From assembly GCF_030816615.1 (NCBI RefSeq), contig NZ_JAUSYD010000001.1, positions 1,426,001 to 1,490,000 on the forward strand: DNA of 64,000 bases, read 5' to 3'. The position numbers and the translations under genes were made by a program. Of this stretch, positions 27,411 through 36,084 are shown in pieces. Position 1 is the stretch's first letter, and each line of letters starts with the position of its first letter. The notes below the pieces were generated by a model. It searched no databases. It was given only the letters and a program-made list of their open reading frames with translations, and was not told the DNA's origin. The DNA is from Streptomyces sp. B1I3. GTDB lineage: Bacteria > Actinomycetota > Actinomycetes > Streptomycetales > Streptomycetaceae.

Positions 27411-28373
27411 ATGGAGCTGGAGTTGCGTCATCTGCGCACCGTACGGGCCATTGCCGACACCGGCAGCCTCACCAAGGCCGCTGCCGCTCTGGGGCTCGCC
27501 CAGCCGGCGCTCAGTGCCCAGTTGCGGCGGATCGAGAAGGCGCTCGGCGGCCCGCTCTTCGACCGGGACCACACGGGGGCCCGGCCCACTCCGCTCGGCG
27601 AACTGGTCCTCGACCGGGCCCGGGTGGTGCTGCCCGCGGTGAGCGAACTGCAGGAGGAGGCGGTGCGGTTCGCCAACGCCCGGGCCACCGTGGAGCGTTT
27701 CCGGCTCGGCGGCACGCACGGCCCGCTGCTCGGCGGTCTGGTCGACCGGCTGGCCGCCGCGCACCCCACGGCGCCGGTGACGACGTACACCTCGTGGTCG
27801 GTGGCGGAGATCGCCTCGTTGCTGGTGGACGGCCGGCTCGACTTCGCCCTGATAGGTACCTGCGGGGAGAGCCCGCCGCCCATGGCGGACCGGCTCCTGT
27901 GGCAGGTCATCGGCATCGACCCCGTGTTCGTGATGCTGCCCGACAGCCATCCGCTGGCCGACGAGCCGGAGCTCGAACTCTCCGCGCTGGCGGGCGAGTG
28001 CTGGGCCGACGTGCCGGGCGACGGTTGTTTCGCCGACTGTTTCGCCACCGCCTGCGCGCGGGCGGGCTTCACCCCCGTGTCGGTCTACGAGACCGACACC
28101 TCCTCCGTGGTCCACCTGGTCCAGGTGGGCCGCGCGATCGGGCTGTGCCGGGCCACGTTCCCGCCGACGCCCGGCGTGGTGACCCGCCCCGTCGCCGGCT
28201 CGCCACTGAGCTGGCGCCATCTGCTGGGCAGGCATCCTCGGTCCCCCGCCGCCGAAGCCGCGGCCGGTGCGGTGAGCGGGCACACCCGCTCCGCGTACGC
28301 GCAGGCGGTGCGGCGGAGCGACAGCTACGTGCGCTGGCTCGCCGCTCATCCCCGCTTCGGACCGGCGCTCTGA
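27411..28373 (+). CDS. LysR-family transcriptional regulator
   Basis: 320 aa. Helix-turn-helix at residues 15-40 (LTKAAAALGLAQPALSAQLR), then the effector domain from about 90. The N-terminus MELELRHLRTVRAIADTGS is classic. It is divergent from the His-rich methyltransferase gene across 532 bases and convergent with the pterin dehydratase gene, so its target is uncertain. The ATG at 27411 lacks a clear ribosome site and is close behind a CATAAC box. Confidence 0.92.
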   Translation: MELELRHLRTVRAIADTGSLTKAAAALGLAQPALSAQLRRIEKALGGPLFDRDHTGARPTPLGELVLDRARVVLPAVSELQEEAVRFANARATVERFRLGGTHGPLLGGLVDRLAAAHPTAPVTTYTSWSVAEIASLLVDGRLDFALIGTCGESPPPMADRLLWQVIGIDPVFVMLPDSHPLADEPELELSALAGECWADVPGDGCFADCFATACARAGFTPVSVYETDTSSVVHLVQVGRAIGLCRATFPPTPGVVTRPVAGSPLSWRHLLGRHPRSPAAEAAAGAVSGHTRSAYAQAVRRSDSYVRWLAAHPRFGPAL

Positions 28374-28405
28374 CACGTGGCGCCGGTCCGTCGTCCCGGG
28401 TGCGG

Positions 28406-28711
28406 TTACTGCGCGCCGTGCCCCGCGGCGACCGCCTCCACCCGCCGGGCGAGTGCCAGGTCCTTGCCGGTGACCTTGCCGCCCGCGTCGTGCGAGTTCA
28501 CGGCCAGGCGCACGGTGTCGTAGCCCAGGGTCAGGTCCGAGTGGTGGTCGAGCTCGTCCTGGATCCGGGCGACGTGGACGGTCATCGCGGCCGCGGCGAA
28601 GTGCGAGGGGAGCCGGTAGGTGCGGGTGATCCGGTCCCCTTCCAGCCGCCAGCCGGGCAGGTCACGCAGCCCGGTCTCGATGTCGTGCGCGGACAGCGGC
28701 TCAGGGGGCAT
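28406..28711 (-). CDS. Pterin-4a-carbinolamine dehydratase
   Basis: 101 aa, full length for the PCD/DCoH family. The active-site signature is intact: LDHHSDLTLGYDTVRLAVNS with T-H-D partners (NSHDAGGKVTGKDLALA). It dehydrates 4a-hydroxytetrahydrobiopterin to recycle the pterin cofactor of aromatic amino acid hydroxylases. ATG at 28711 with AGGAG six bases upstream. No hydroxylase gene is nearby. Divergent from the XRE regulator gene. Confidence 0.95.
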   Translation of the reverse strand: MPPEPLSAHDIETGLRDLPGWRLEGDRITRTYRLPSHFAAAAMTVHVARIQDELDHHSDLTLGYDTVRLAVNSHDAGGKVTGKDLALARRVEAVAAGHGAQ

Positions 28712-28769
28712 GAGTGGCTCCTGTGTGGGGCGTTGCGGACAGCAGTGACCGTGACGCTACGGTCTTCCC

Positions 28770-29588
28770 ATGACGACTGTCGCGCTCGACACGGGGGTAG
28801 GGCCGCTACTGCGCGGCTGGCGGGAGCAACGGCGGATCAGCCAGCTGGAGCTGGCCCTGCGCGCGGATTCCTCGGCCCGGCACATCTCGTTCGTCGAGAC
28901 GGGCCGCGCGCGTCCCAGCGAGGAGATGATCCTGCGGCTGGCCGAGCACCTCGACGTCCCGGTCCGGGAACGCAACGCCCTGCTGGTGGTGGCCGGTTAC
29001 GCGCCCCGCTTCGGACAGACGGCGCTCGACGACCCGGCGATGGACGCGGTACGCGAGGCCCTGGAGCGGCTCCTCCAGGGCTACGAGCCGTATCCGGCCC
29101 TCGTCGTCGACGCCACGTACACGGTGGTGGCCGCCAACAGGGGGATGCAGCTGCTGCTGGAGGGCGTCTCGCCGGAGTTGCTGGCCCCGCCGCTGAACGC
29201 CATGCGGATCACCCTGCACCCCATGGGCCTGGCCCCCCGCATTCTGAATTTGCCCGAGTGGCGTGCCGACCTGCTGGCGCAGATGGCGCGCCAGATCGCC
29301 CTGCACCGCTCCCCCGAACTCCGTTCGCTGTACGACGAGGTGGCGGCCTACCCCGTGTCCGGGCCGCCGGAGGACCGGGCGGCGGGCGGGGCGGCCGGGG
29401 CCGGCGCGGGGCTGCCGTCGCTCGCGCTGCCGTTGCGGATGAGCCACCGCGGGCGTGAGCTCTCCTTCCTCTCGTCCATCGCGACGTTCAACACACCGAT
29501 GGACGTCACCGTGGCCGAACTCGCCATCGAGACCTTCCTGCCGGCCGACCGGGCCACCGCCGAGCACCTGCACGCGCTCATGGCGTGA
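28770..29588 (+). CDS. XRE-family regulator with MmyB-like ligand domain
   Basis: 272 aa. Helix-turn-helix at about 18-70 (RISQLELALRADSSARHISF, TGRARPSEEMILRLAEHL), then an MmyB-like PAS-type domain (YEPYPALVVDATYTVVAANR) typical of Streptomyces XRE regulators that bind fatty-acid-like ligands. A TACGGT box (28758-28763) lies 6 bases before the ATG with no ribosome site, so the transcript is probably leaderless. These regulators usually act on a divergent redox gene; here the divergent neighbour is the pterin dehydratase. Confidence 0.92.
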   Translation: MTTVALDTGVGPLLRGWREQRRISQLELALRADSSARHISFVETGRARPSEEMILRLAEHLDVPVRERNALLVVAGYAPRFGQTALDDPAMDAVREALERLLQGYEPYPALVVDATYTVVAANRGMQLLLEGVSPELLAPPLNAMRITLHPMGLAPRILNLPEWRADLLAQMARQIALHRSPELRSLYDEVAAYPVSGPPEDRAAGGAAGAGAGLPSLALPLRMSHRGRELSFLSSIATFNTPMDVTVAELAIETFLPADRATAEHLHALMA

Positions 29589-29613
29589 CGGGCCCGCCCG
29601 GCCTCTGCCTCCG

Positions 29614-29691
29614 GCGCACCGGTCCGGCCTGCCGGCCCGGCGGGGCCCGGCAGGCCGGACCGGCGGGGCCCGGCAGGCCGGACCGGTGCGC
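29614..29691. terminator. 22-bp-arm bidirectional terminator with internal 23-bp tandem repeat
   Basis: The left arm at 29614-29635 is exactly complemented at 29670-29691. Between them a 23-bp unit starting CGGCGGGGCCCGGCAGGCC occurs twice (29638-29660 and 29661-29683), so the left arm can pair with either copy. It separates the convergent XRE and secDF genes. Confidence 0.75.
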
Positions 29692-32018
29692 TACACCCGC
29701 GCCCCGTTGTCGAGCGACTTGCCGGGCCGCCGGGCGGATCCGGATGACGGGCGCCCCGGGCCCCGCTTCCGGGCCGGGGGCGGGGCCTTGCTGCTCCGTT
29801 CCAGGACGAGCGCTCCCGGGACGGCGGTCATGACGGAGGAGTACGTCCCCACGCAGATCCCGATGAGCAGGGCGAGGGCGAAGTCGGCGAGCGAGTCCCC
29901 GCCCAGCACCGCGAGGGCGATGAGGATGAACAACGCGCCCATGCCGGTGTTGACCGTGCGCGGCACGGTCTGCAGCACGGCCCGGCCGGCGATGTCGGCG
30001 ATCGGTGCACGACGGTTCCTGCCCCACAGCTCGCGCACCCGGTCGAAGACGACCACCGAGTCGTTGACCGAGTAGCCGATGACGGTCAGCAGGGCGGCCA
30101 GGAAGATTCCGTCGACGGGACGCCCGAGCCAGGCGAAGGCGCCGATCAGGATGACGACGTCGTGGACCAGTGCGCCGACCGACGCCACCGCGAACGTCCA
30201 GCGGAAACGGGCAGCCAGGTAGGCGAGCTGGACGAACACGGCGACGGCCAGGGCGATCAGGGCGTTGCGCCGCAGTTCGTCACCGAGGCTGGGGCCGATC
30301 AGCTCGTCCCGCATCTTGGTGGCCTCACCCCCTTCCGCGGCGAGTGCTGCCCGCAGGGCGTGTTCCCCGTCGTCGTCCAGCTCCCCGACCCGTACGGAGA
30401 GGTCGCTCTCGCCCGCGGTCGTGACCTCGGCCGCACCGAATCCTGCGGCTGCGACGGCCTCGCGGGCGGTGTCGACGTCCACGGGCCGGCCGGTGGAGTA
30501 CTCGACGAGCCGTCCCCCGGTGAACTCCACACCGAGATCGACGCCGCGGACGACGATGCCGAGGACGGCGACCGCGACGAGGGCCGCCGAGACCGTCAGC
30601 CAGCGGCGGGGCGACCGGAACAGGTGCGGGTCGCGGCTGTTCAGCCAGGTCCGGATCCGGCCCGGCCGGGCGATGCCGTTGACACCCGGGTAGTCGCGGA
30701 CGAAGCGGCTGCCCGCCGCCGTCTCGGTGAGCGCGCGGGCGACGACGAGCGCGGAGAACATCGAGGCGATGACGCCGATGGCGAGCGTGACACCGAAGCC
30801 CTTGACCGGTCCGGAGCCGAGGAGGAAGAGCAGGCCGGCGGCGATGAGGGTGGTGACGTTGGAGTCCGCGACCGCGCTCCAGGCGTTGCGGAATCCGGCG
30901 GTCAGCGCGGAGCGCAGCGAACGCCTGGGGTGGGCCGCACTCTCCTCGCGGGCCCGTTCGAAGACGAGGACGTTCGCATCGACCGCCATGCCGATCGCCA
31001 GGACGAACCCGGCGAGGCCGGGAAGGGTGAGGGTGACTCCGAGGACGACGAGCGCGGCGTACGAGATCACGCCGTAGGCGGCCAGGGCGAGGGCGGCGAG
31101 CCCGCCGAAGAGCCGGTACATGAAGGTGATGAAGAGCGCGGTGGCCGCGGCCCCGATGAGGGCCGCCCGGGCGCCGGCGTCGATGGCGGCGGCGCCGAGG
31201 GTCGGGCCCACGGTCCGCTGTTCGACGACCTCCACGGGGACGGGGAGGGCGCCGCCCTTGACGAGCAGGGCGAGGTCCCGGGCTTCGGCGGCGCTGAAGG
31301 AGCCGGTGATCCGAGTGGATCCGGAGGGCAGGCCCACCTTGCAGCCGATCGACGGATCGACCTGGGGGGAGGAGATGACCTTCCCGTCGAGGACGATCGC
31401 GACCCGGCGCCGTTCGTCTCCGGCCGGGTGGCAGGCGGCCTCCGCGGTCAGGGCCGTCCACTGCTTGCCCGCGTTCTCGTGGAAGTCGAGCGACACGGTC
31501 CATCCCGCACCCTGCTGGGCGTCGAAGTCCGCGGTGGCGTCCTCGACGCCTGCGCCGGACAGCCGCACGGGGCCGAGAGCGAGCAGACCGCCCTGTTCGT
31601 CGGGCAGCGTCGGACCGGCCTTCGCCGTCCTGCCTTCCGTGCTCCCTTCCTGCTTCTGCGCGGTCCCCGGCCCCTGGACCGCGTGGAAGCCGAGCTGGGC
31701 GGTTCTGCCGAGCACATCGGCGGCCTCACGCGGGTCCTGGACGTCGGGCAGTTCGACGATGATCCGGTTCTCGCCGGAGCGGGTCAGGGTCGGTTCGGTG
31801 ATGCCGAGTGAGTCGATGCGCCGGCGGAGCACCTCCAGGGTGCGTTCGGTGCTGTCGCGGTCCGCCTTCGCGGTGTCCGAGTCCTTCGCCTGCAGCACCA
31901 TCCGGGTGCCGCCCTGGAGATCCAGGCCGAGTCTGGGTGACATGGTCAGCGTGATGAACACGGAGGCGAGCAGGACGGCGGCAGCCAGAACCGCTCGCAC
32001 CGTGGTGGCGCGAGTCAT
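29691..32018 (-). CDS. secDF: Fused SecDF protein translocase subunit
   Basis: 775 aa. SecD half: first TM (VRAVLAAAVLLASVFITL), LGLDLQGGTRMVL, the large P1 periplasmic domain to about 250, then five TM helices including GMAVDANVLVFERAREE. SecF half from about 480: VDLGVEFTGGRLVEYS and a second TM block with GYSVNDSVVVFDRVRE. It uses the proton gradient to aid late export through SecYEG. ATG at 32018 with GGAGG seven bases upstream. Streptomyces usually also has separate secD and secF; this fused version is the accessory paralogue, in a unit with an MreB-like gene. Confidence 0.94.
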   Translation of the reverse strand: MTRATTVRAVLAAAVLLASVFITLTMSPRLGLDLQGGTRMVLQAKDSDTAKADRDSTERTLEVLRRRIDSLGITEPTLTRSGENRIIVELPDVQDPREAADVLGRTAQLGFHAVQGPGTAQKQEGSTEGRTAKAGPTLPDEQGGLLALGPVRLSGAGVEDATADFDAQQGAGWTVSLDFHENAGKQWTALTAEAACHPAGDERRRVAIVLDGKVISSPQVDPSIGCKVGLPSGSTRITGSFSAAEARDLALLVKGGALPVPVEVVEQRTVGPTLGAAAIDAGARAALIGAAATALFITFMYRLFGGLAALALAAYGVISYAALVVLGVTLTLPGLAGFVLAIGMAVDANVLVFERAREESAAHPRRSLRSALTAGFRNAWSAVADSNVTTLIAAGLLFLLGSGPVKGFGVTLAIGVIASMFSALVVARALTETAAGSRFVRDYPGVNGIARPGRIRTWLNSRDPHLFRSPRRWLTVSAALVAVAVLGIVVRGVDLGVEFTGGRLVEYSTGRPVDVDTAREAVAAAGFGAAEVTTAGESDLSVRVGELDDDGEHALRAALAAEGGEATKMRDELIGPSLGDELRRNALIALAVAVFVQLAYLAARFRWTFAVASVGALVHDVVILIGAFAWLGRPVDGIFLAALLTVIGYSVNDSVVVFDRVRELWGRNRRAPIADIAGRAVLQTVPRTVNTGMGALFILIALAVLGGDSLADFALALLIGICVGTYSSVMTAVPGALVLERSSKAPPPARKRGPGRPSSGSARRPGKSLDNGARV

Positions 32019-32054
32019 GGGGATTCCTCCGGGAGGGCGTCGTCCGCCCTCCTC

Positions 32055-32699
32055 TCAGAGGGTGCGGGACGACGGGTCTGTGGAGCAGGACCGGCGAAGG
32101 GCCGGCTGACCGGCCCTCTCCGTGGGAGGGCCCCGCACCCCGGGCAGCTTCGTCCTGCTGCGGCCGGGGGCGCGGAACACGGCGCCTGCCACCCCCCGGC
32201 GCACGGCGCGCGGGACGAGCAGGGCGGGGGCGCGAGGCGGCAGCGCGCCGTGGCCGGGCGGGGGGAAGTGCTGCGGGGCGTGCGGGCGGTCGGATCCTGC
32301 GCGGGGGCCGGGCGCCGGCGCGGTCTCGGCCGGCCACGCAGAGGCCGCCGCTTCGGCCGGCGCGGAAACGACGAGGCCGGGCGGGACGGAGCGCCGGTCA
32401 CTCCGGGTGCCGGCCGCGAGGGCGGCGCCGGCTGTCGGCGACGCGAGGGCCGTGATGACGGTGGCGGTGTTCGCCGGTGCGGGCCCGGGCGCTGACCCGG
32501 GAAGCTCAGGTCCAGGAAGTGCGGCCCCGGGCGCGTGCCCGGTGAGTCCCCGGACGGGGAGGACGGCGTAGTCGGCGGGCGCGCCGCCGACGACGATGAG
32601 GACGGCGAGCAGGAGCGCGGCGAAGGCGTCGCGCACCCGGGCGCCCGGCCGCCCCCCTGGGGGCGCGTTTCCCCGGGGCGCCCCCGGGAAGGGGCTCAC
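32055..32699 (-). CDS. Ala/Pro-rich protein with one N-terminal membrane segment
   Basis: 214 aa, not recognised. GTG at 32699 overlaps the stop of the MreB-like gene (GTGA), and the stop lies 36 bases before secDF, so it is the middle cistron of that operon. Residues about 23-40 (DAFAALLLAVLIVVGGA) are a signal anchor; the rest is low-complexity Ala/Pro/Gly-rich with a basic end. Third codon positions are GC-rich throughout, as in genes. Inference: an exported or membrane-anchored partner of SecDF or the MreB-like protein. The C-terminal half could be less constrained than it looks. Confidence 0.55.
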   Translation of the reverse strand: MSPFPGAPRGNAPPGGRPGARVRDAFAALLLAVLIVVGGAPADYAVLPVRGLTGHAPGAALPGPELPGSAPGPAPANTATVITALASPTAGAALAAGTRSDRRSVPPGLVVSAPAEAAASAWPAETAPAPGPRAGSDRPHAPQHFPPPGHGALPPRAPALLVPRAVRRGVAGAVFRAPGRSRTKLPGVRGPPTERAGQPALRRSCSTDPSSRTL

Positions 32700-33535
32700 C
32701 TCAGCCGGCCCGGGAGTGCGGACGCCGCAGGCGTACCGGCGTGGTGCAGTACGGAGGCCAGGATCAGCCCGGCACCCCGTACGACCGCGGTCGAGGGGTC
32801 CTCGTCGAGACGCACCCGCACCCCCAGGCGTCCCGCGATCCGGTGGGTGACGTCGGGGCGCAGCGCACCGCCTCCGGTGAGCACGGGGCCCCGGCGCAAC
32901 GCGCCACGTACCGCTCCGTGCTTGTCCTGCCGCCACATGCCCATGATCATGTCGAGCACGTTCCGGACGAGTTCCGCAGGCAGCGCGGCCGGCTCCAGGT
33001 CACTCAGGCCCGTTTCGGCCTGGCGGGCGTCGGCGACCAGCCCGTCGACGAGCAGCGTGACCTCGGTCAGCTCGGCGCCCATGTCGACGACGAGCAGCGG
33101 CCCCCCGGCGCCCGGCCCGGTACAGGCCGCGGCTGCCCGGGCACTGTCGAGGACCACGACGCCGGACGGACCGAGCGCCTCGAGCAGTTCCCTCGCCAGG
33201 CCGCGGTGTTCCGGTCCGGCCAGCACCGGATGGCTGAGGACGATCACGCTGCCGTGACGGTCCTCGCCCAGCGTTCTGTCGGCGAGGCGCCGGAGCAACC
33301 TGCCGCAGGCCTCCGGGTCGACGATGCGGCCACGCCGGACCGGCCGGCCGGTCCCGTCGTCCCATGAGGAACCCGGGACGAGTCCCTGCCCGGGAACCCA
33401 GGCCCGCGCCGCCGAGCTGCCCAGATCGATGGCCAGCCCACGTGAGGCTCCGTGGTGGTGCGCCTCATCGGCGTGCCCGCCATGCCCCAAGTGGACCGGC
33501 CGGCCGCGCCGCCGTCCGTCGCGCACAGAACGCAT
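32696..33535 (-). CDS. Short MreB/actin-like ATPase
   Basis: 279 aa, about 60 shorter than normal MreB. Actin-fold motifs seen: phosphate-1 GLAIDLGSSAARAWVPG (about 33-49), the connect/phosphate-2 type LLVVDMGAELTEVTLLVDG (about 147-165), adenosine-type VLTGGGALRPD (about 223) and a C-terminal VVRGAGLIL. The N-terminus is Arg/His-rich. From general knowledge, Streptomyces coelicolor has, besides MreB and Mbl, a third shorter MreB-like protein missing subdomains; this looks like that type. First gene of the operon with the TM protein and secDF. The 212 bases upstream, to the ligA stop, show no gene. Confidence 0.82.
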   Translation of the reverse strand: MRSVRDGRRRGRPVHLGHGGHADEAHHHGASRGLAIDLGSSAARAWVPGQGLVPGSSWDDGTGRPVRRGRIVDPEACGRLLRRLADRTLGEDRHGSVIVLSHPVLAGPEHRGLARELLEALGPSGVVVLDSARAAAACTGPGAGGPLLVVDMGAELTEVTLLVDGLVADARQAETGLSDLEPAALPAELVRNVLDMIMGMWRQDKHGAVRGALRRGPVLTGGGALRPDVTHRIAGRLGVRVRLDEDPSTAVVRGAGLILASVLHHAGTPAASALPGRLR

Positions 33536-33747
33536 CGCCCCTCGCCCCCGGCTTGACGCCGCAGCCGCTCACCACTCACTGACCCGCTGATAGCGAGGCA
33601 TGACCGAACCCTCACTATGCAATATCGGGCATGGGAACGCCACTGCTTCGATGATTCCAAGGACGACGAGGTAGGGGCCGACGAGCGCCCGCCCGACCCG
33701 GCAGGGGGAGCCAACGGGCGCCCGCCCCTCACCGTCTCGTGTCCCTG

Positions 33748-35847
33748 TCACACCTGCGGAGTCAGGAAGTCCGAGATCAGCTCCGCGAACGCGTCCGGCG
33801 AGGTGATCGTGACGCCCAGGTCCTCGGCCTTGGTCCGCTTGGATCCGGCCTTCTCCCCGGCCACCAGCAGACTCGTGCGCTTGGAGACGCCGGAGGAGGA
33901 CTTCCCGCCGGCGCGCTCGATCAGTTCGTTCATCTCGTTGCGTGAGAGCTTCTCCAGGGCGCCGGTCATGGCGCCGGTGACCACCACGGTCATGCCGTCG
34001 AGCGGCAGCCCGCCCGGCCGGTCCCCGGCTCCTTCCTCGCCCTCCGCAGCGGCCCCGGGCTCCGGCGGAGGAGTGGCTCCCGGCTCCGTCATGTTGACCC
34101 CGGCCGCCACCAGCTTGCCGATCAGCGGCGCAAGCTCCCCGAGTTCCGTGACGACCGCCGCGGCCTTCTCCTTGCCGATGCCGTCGACCTGCTGCAGCGT
34201 CTCGGCGTCGGCGGCGACGATCCGGTCCATCGTCGCGAAGTGGCGGGCGATGCGGCGGGACATGGAACGGCCCGTGCCGCGGACGCCGAGGGCGCAGAAG
34301 ACGCGGGAGAGCGGGCGGCCCCGGGCCGTGTCGATGGCGGCGAGCAGCTTGTCCGTGGAGGTCTCGCCCATCCGTTCCAGCGAGAGCAGCTGCTCCCGTT
34401 CGAGCGTGAAGAGATCGGCGAGGTCCTGGACGAGGCCCGCCTCGACGAGCTGGACGACCCTGGTGCCGCCGAGGCCCTCGATGTCGAGCTGGTCGCGCCC
34501 CGCGGCGTACGACACGGAGGCGACCAGGCGGCAGTCGCGGCCACGGACGCAGCGCCAGCGCTGCTCGCTCGTGTCGATCTCCGAGCCGCACTGCGGGCAG
34601 GTCTGCGGGAACTCGATCGGCTTCTCGTCACCCGTCCGCAGGTGCGCCACGGGCGCTTCGATGCGGGGGATGATGTCACCCGCCTTGTAGACCATCACCT
34701 GGTCGCCCAGGCGCAGATCGCGGCGGGTGATGTCGGCGGGGTTGTGCAGCGTGGCGTAGCTGACGGTGGATCCGTCGATCTCCACGGGCTCCAGCACGGC
34801 GCGCGGCGCGATGATGCCCGTCCTGCCGACGTTCCACTCGACGTCCAGGAGCCGGGTGACCTTCTCCACGGCCGGGAGTTTGTAGGCGATGGCCCACCGC
34901 GGGGCCCGTGTCCCGGAGCCGGCGTCGGCCTGGTCGGCCGCGAGGTCCGCCTTGATCACGATGCCGTCGATGCCGAAGGGCAGCGAGGCGCGCAGCGAGG
35001 CGATCTCCTCGACCCGGGCCTGCACCTCCTCGACCGTGGAGACGGTGCGCGGCGCCACCGCCGTGTCCGCCGCGGTGTGCACGCCGAGCCCGGCGACGTA
35101 CTCCAGCAGCTTGCTGTGCGGGAGTTCGGCCAGGGAGGTGGTCGACCCGCCCGAACCGGGCAGCGCCGGCGCGCCGTAGGCGAAGAAGGTCATCTCGACG
35201 CGGTAGGGCCGGTCCTTGGCACGCAGGGTGCCCGCCGCGCCGTTGCGCGGATTGGCGAAGGGGGCGCCGCCGTGTTGCGTCCGCGCCGTGTTGGCCTGCT
35301 CGAACTGCTCCTCGGTCATGAGGATCTCGCCGCGCACCTCGAGGGTGACGGGAGCGTCCAGCTGCCCGGGAAGGCCGAGCACCGTACCGATCGCGTGCGA
35401 GACGTCCTCGCCCGCCGTCCCGTCCCCACGGGTGATCAGCTGCTCCAGACGGCCCTGCCGGTAGCGCGCGGCGACGGCCAGACCGTCGAGCTTGGGCTCC
35501 ACGCTCCAGGCCGTGACGGGTCTGCCGATCCGGCGTTCCAGGGAAGCGGTCCACGTGACGAACTGGTCGGCGGAGAAGACGTTGTCCAGCGAGAGCATCG
35601 GAACCGTGTGGGGCACGTCTCCTACGGCGGCGCCGCCCGCGACCTTTCCCGTCGGCGAGGCGGCCAGCGTCTGATGGGGATGCTCCTGCTCGTAGGCCGC
35701 GATCGCCCGCGCCAGCCGGTCGTACGCGTCGTCGTCGAGCGTGCTCTCGCCCGTTGCGTAGTACGCGGCGGCGGCCTGCGTCGCCTGCTCCACCGCGGCG
35801 GCATAGGCGGCGGCGTCGGCGAGCGCGACAGCTGAGTTCGTCGTCAT
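33748..35847 (-). CDS. ligA: NAD-dependent DNA ligase LigA (diverged paralogue)
   Basis: 699 aa with all LigA parts: NTase domain with adenylated lysine K119 ([10 protein letters not shown]), OB fold ([17 protein letters not shown]), four-Cys zinc finger ([11 protein letters not shown], then WRCVRGRDC), helix-hairpin-helix repeats and C-terminal BRCT ([11 protein letters not shown]). It joins nicks using NAD. Its N-terminal Ia region differs from what I recall of the main Streptomyces LigA, and it lacks the usual gene neighbours, so it is probably a second, accessory ligase. ATG at 35847 is preferred over an upstream in-frame start because AGGA lies 8 bases ahead. A LacI-type palindrome is 65 bases upstream. 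Confidence 0.93.
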   Translation of the reverse strand: MTTNSAVALADAAAYAAAVEQATQAAAAYYATGESTLDDDAYDRLARAIAAYEQEHPHQTLAASPTGKVAGGAAVGDVPHTVPMLSLDNVFSADQFVTWTASLERRIGRPVTAWSVEPKLDGLAVAARYRQGRLEQLITRGDGTAGEDVSHAIGTVLGLPGQLDAPVTLEVRGEILMTEEQFEQANTARTQHGGAPFANPRNGAAGTLRAKDRPYRVEMTFFAYGAPALPGSGGSTTSLAELPHSKLLEYVAGLGVHTAADTAVAPRTVSTVEEVQARVEEIASLRASLPFGIDGIVIKADLAADQADAGSGTRAPRWAIAYKLPAVEKVTRLLDVEWNVGRTGIIAPRAVLEPVEIDGSTVSYATLHNPADITRRDLRLGDQVMVYKAGDIIPRIEAPVAHLRTGDEKPIEFPQTCPQCGSEIDTSEQRWRCVRGRDCRLVASVSYAAGRDQLDIEGLGGTRVVQLVEAGLVQDLADLFTLEREQLLSLERMGETSTDKLLAAIDTARGRPLSRVFCALGVRGTGRSMSRRIARHFATMDRIVAADAETLQQVDGIGKEKAAAVVTELGELAPLIGKLVAAGVNMTEPGATPPPEPGAAAEGEEGAGDRPGGLPLDGMTVVVTGAMTGALEKLSRNEMNELIERAGGKSSSGVSKRTSLLVAGEKAGSKRTKAEDLGVTITSPDAFAELISDFLTPQV

Positions 35848-35911
35848 GGCCACCATCCTGCCGCCCACCACTGACAATGCCTTCGGCCACACTTCCCACC
35901 ACGTTGGCGAT

Positions 35912-35921
35912 AGAGCGCTCT
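35912..35921. promoter_or_regulatory. LacI-type operator, copy 1
   Basis: AGAGCGCTCT, identical in its 11-base core (AGAGCGCTCTC) to the element at 36019-36032; centres are 109 bp apart. GC-centred palindromes are characteristic LacI/GalR operators, and a LacI gene lies 1.9 kb away. Confidence 0.55.
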
Positions 35922-35983
35922 CCCATATCCACCTGCGCCAAGTCCATTCAATTTGCAGGTAGTTAGGGGTGGCGTCCGCACAC

Positions 35984-36032
35984 TTGACATGCCTGGGTCA
36001 CGCTTCTACTTTCGGGCGAGAGAGCGCTCTCT
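35984..36032 (+). promoter_or_regulatory. Promoter of the DUF1996 gene with overlapping LacI-type operator
   Basis: TTGACA (35984-35989), a 17-base spacer and TACTTT (36007-36012) form one of the best promoters in the window. The perfect 14-bp palindrome AGAGAGCGCTCTCT at 36019-36032 covers the start site and first transcribed bases, an arrangement suited to repression. Confidence 0.7.
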
Positions 36033-36084
36033 ACCGTGATCGGACGACCGGTCAAGGAACCCCACTTCCTCAGTCAGGAGTGCC

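Noticed and set aside
32700..32936. N-terminal extension of the Ala/Pro-rich gene upstream of 32699
   Set aside because: It overlaps the well-supported MreB-like gene antisense-phase-wise, and the GTGA-coupled GTG is a better start.
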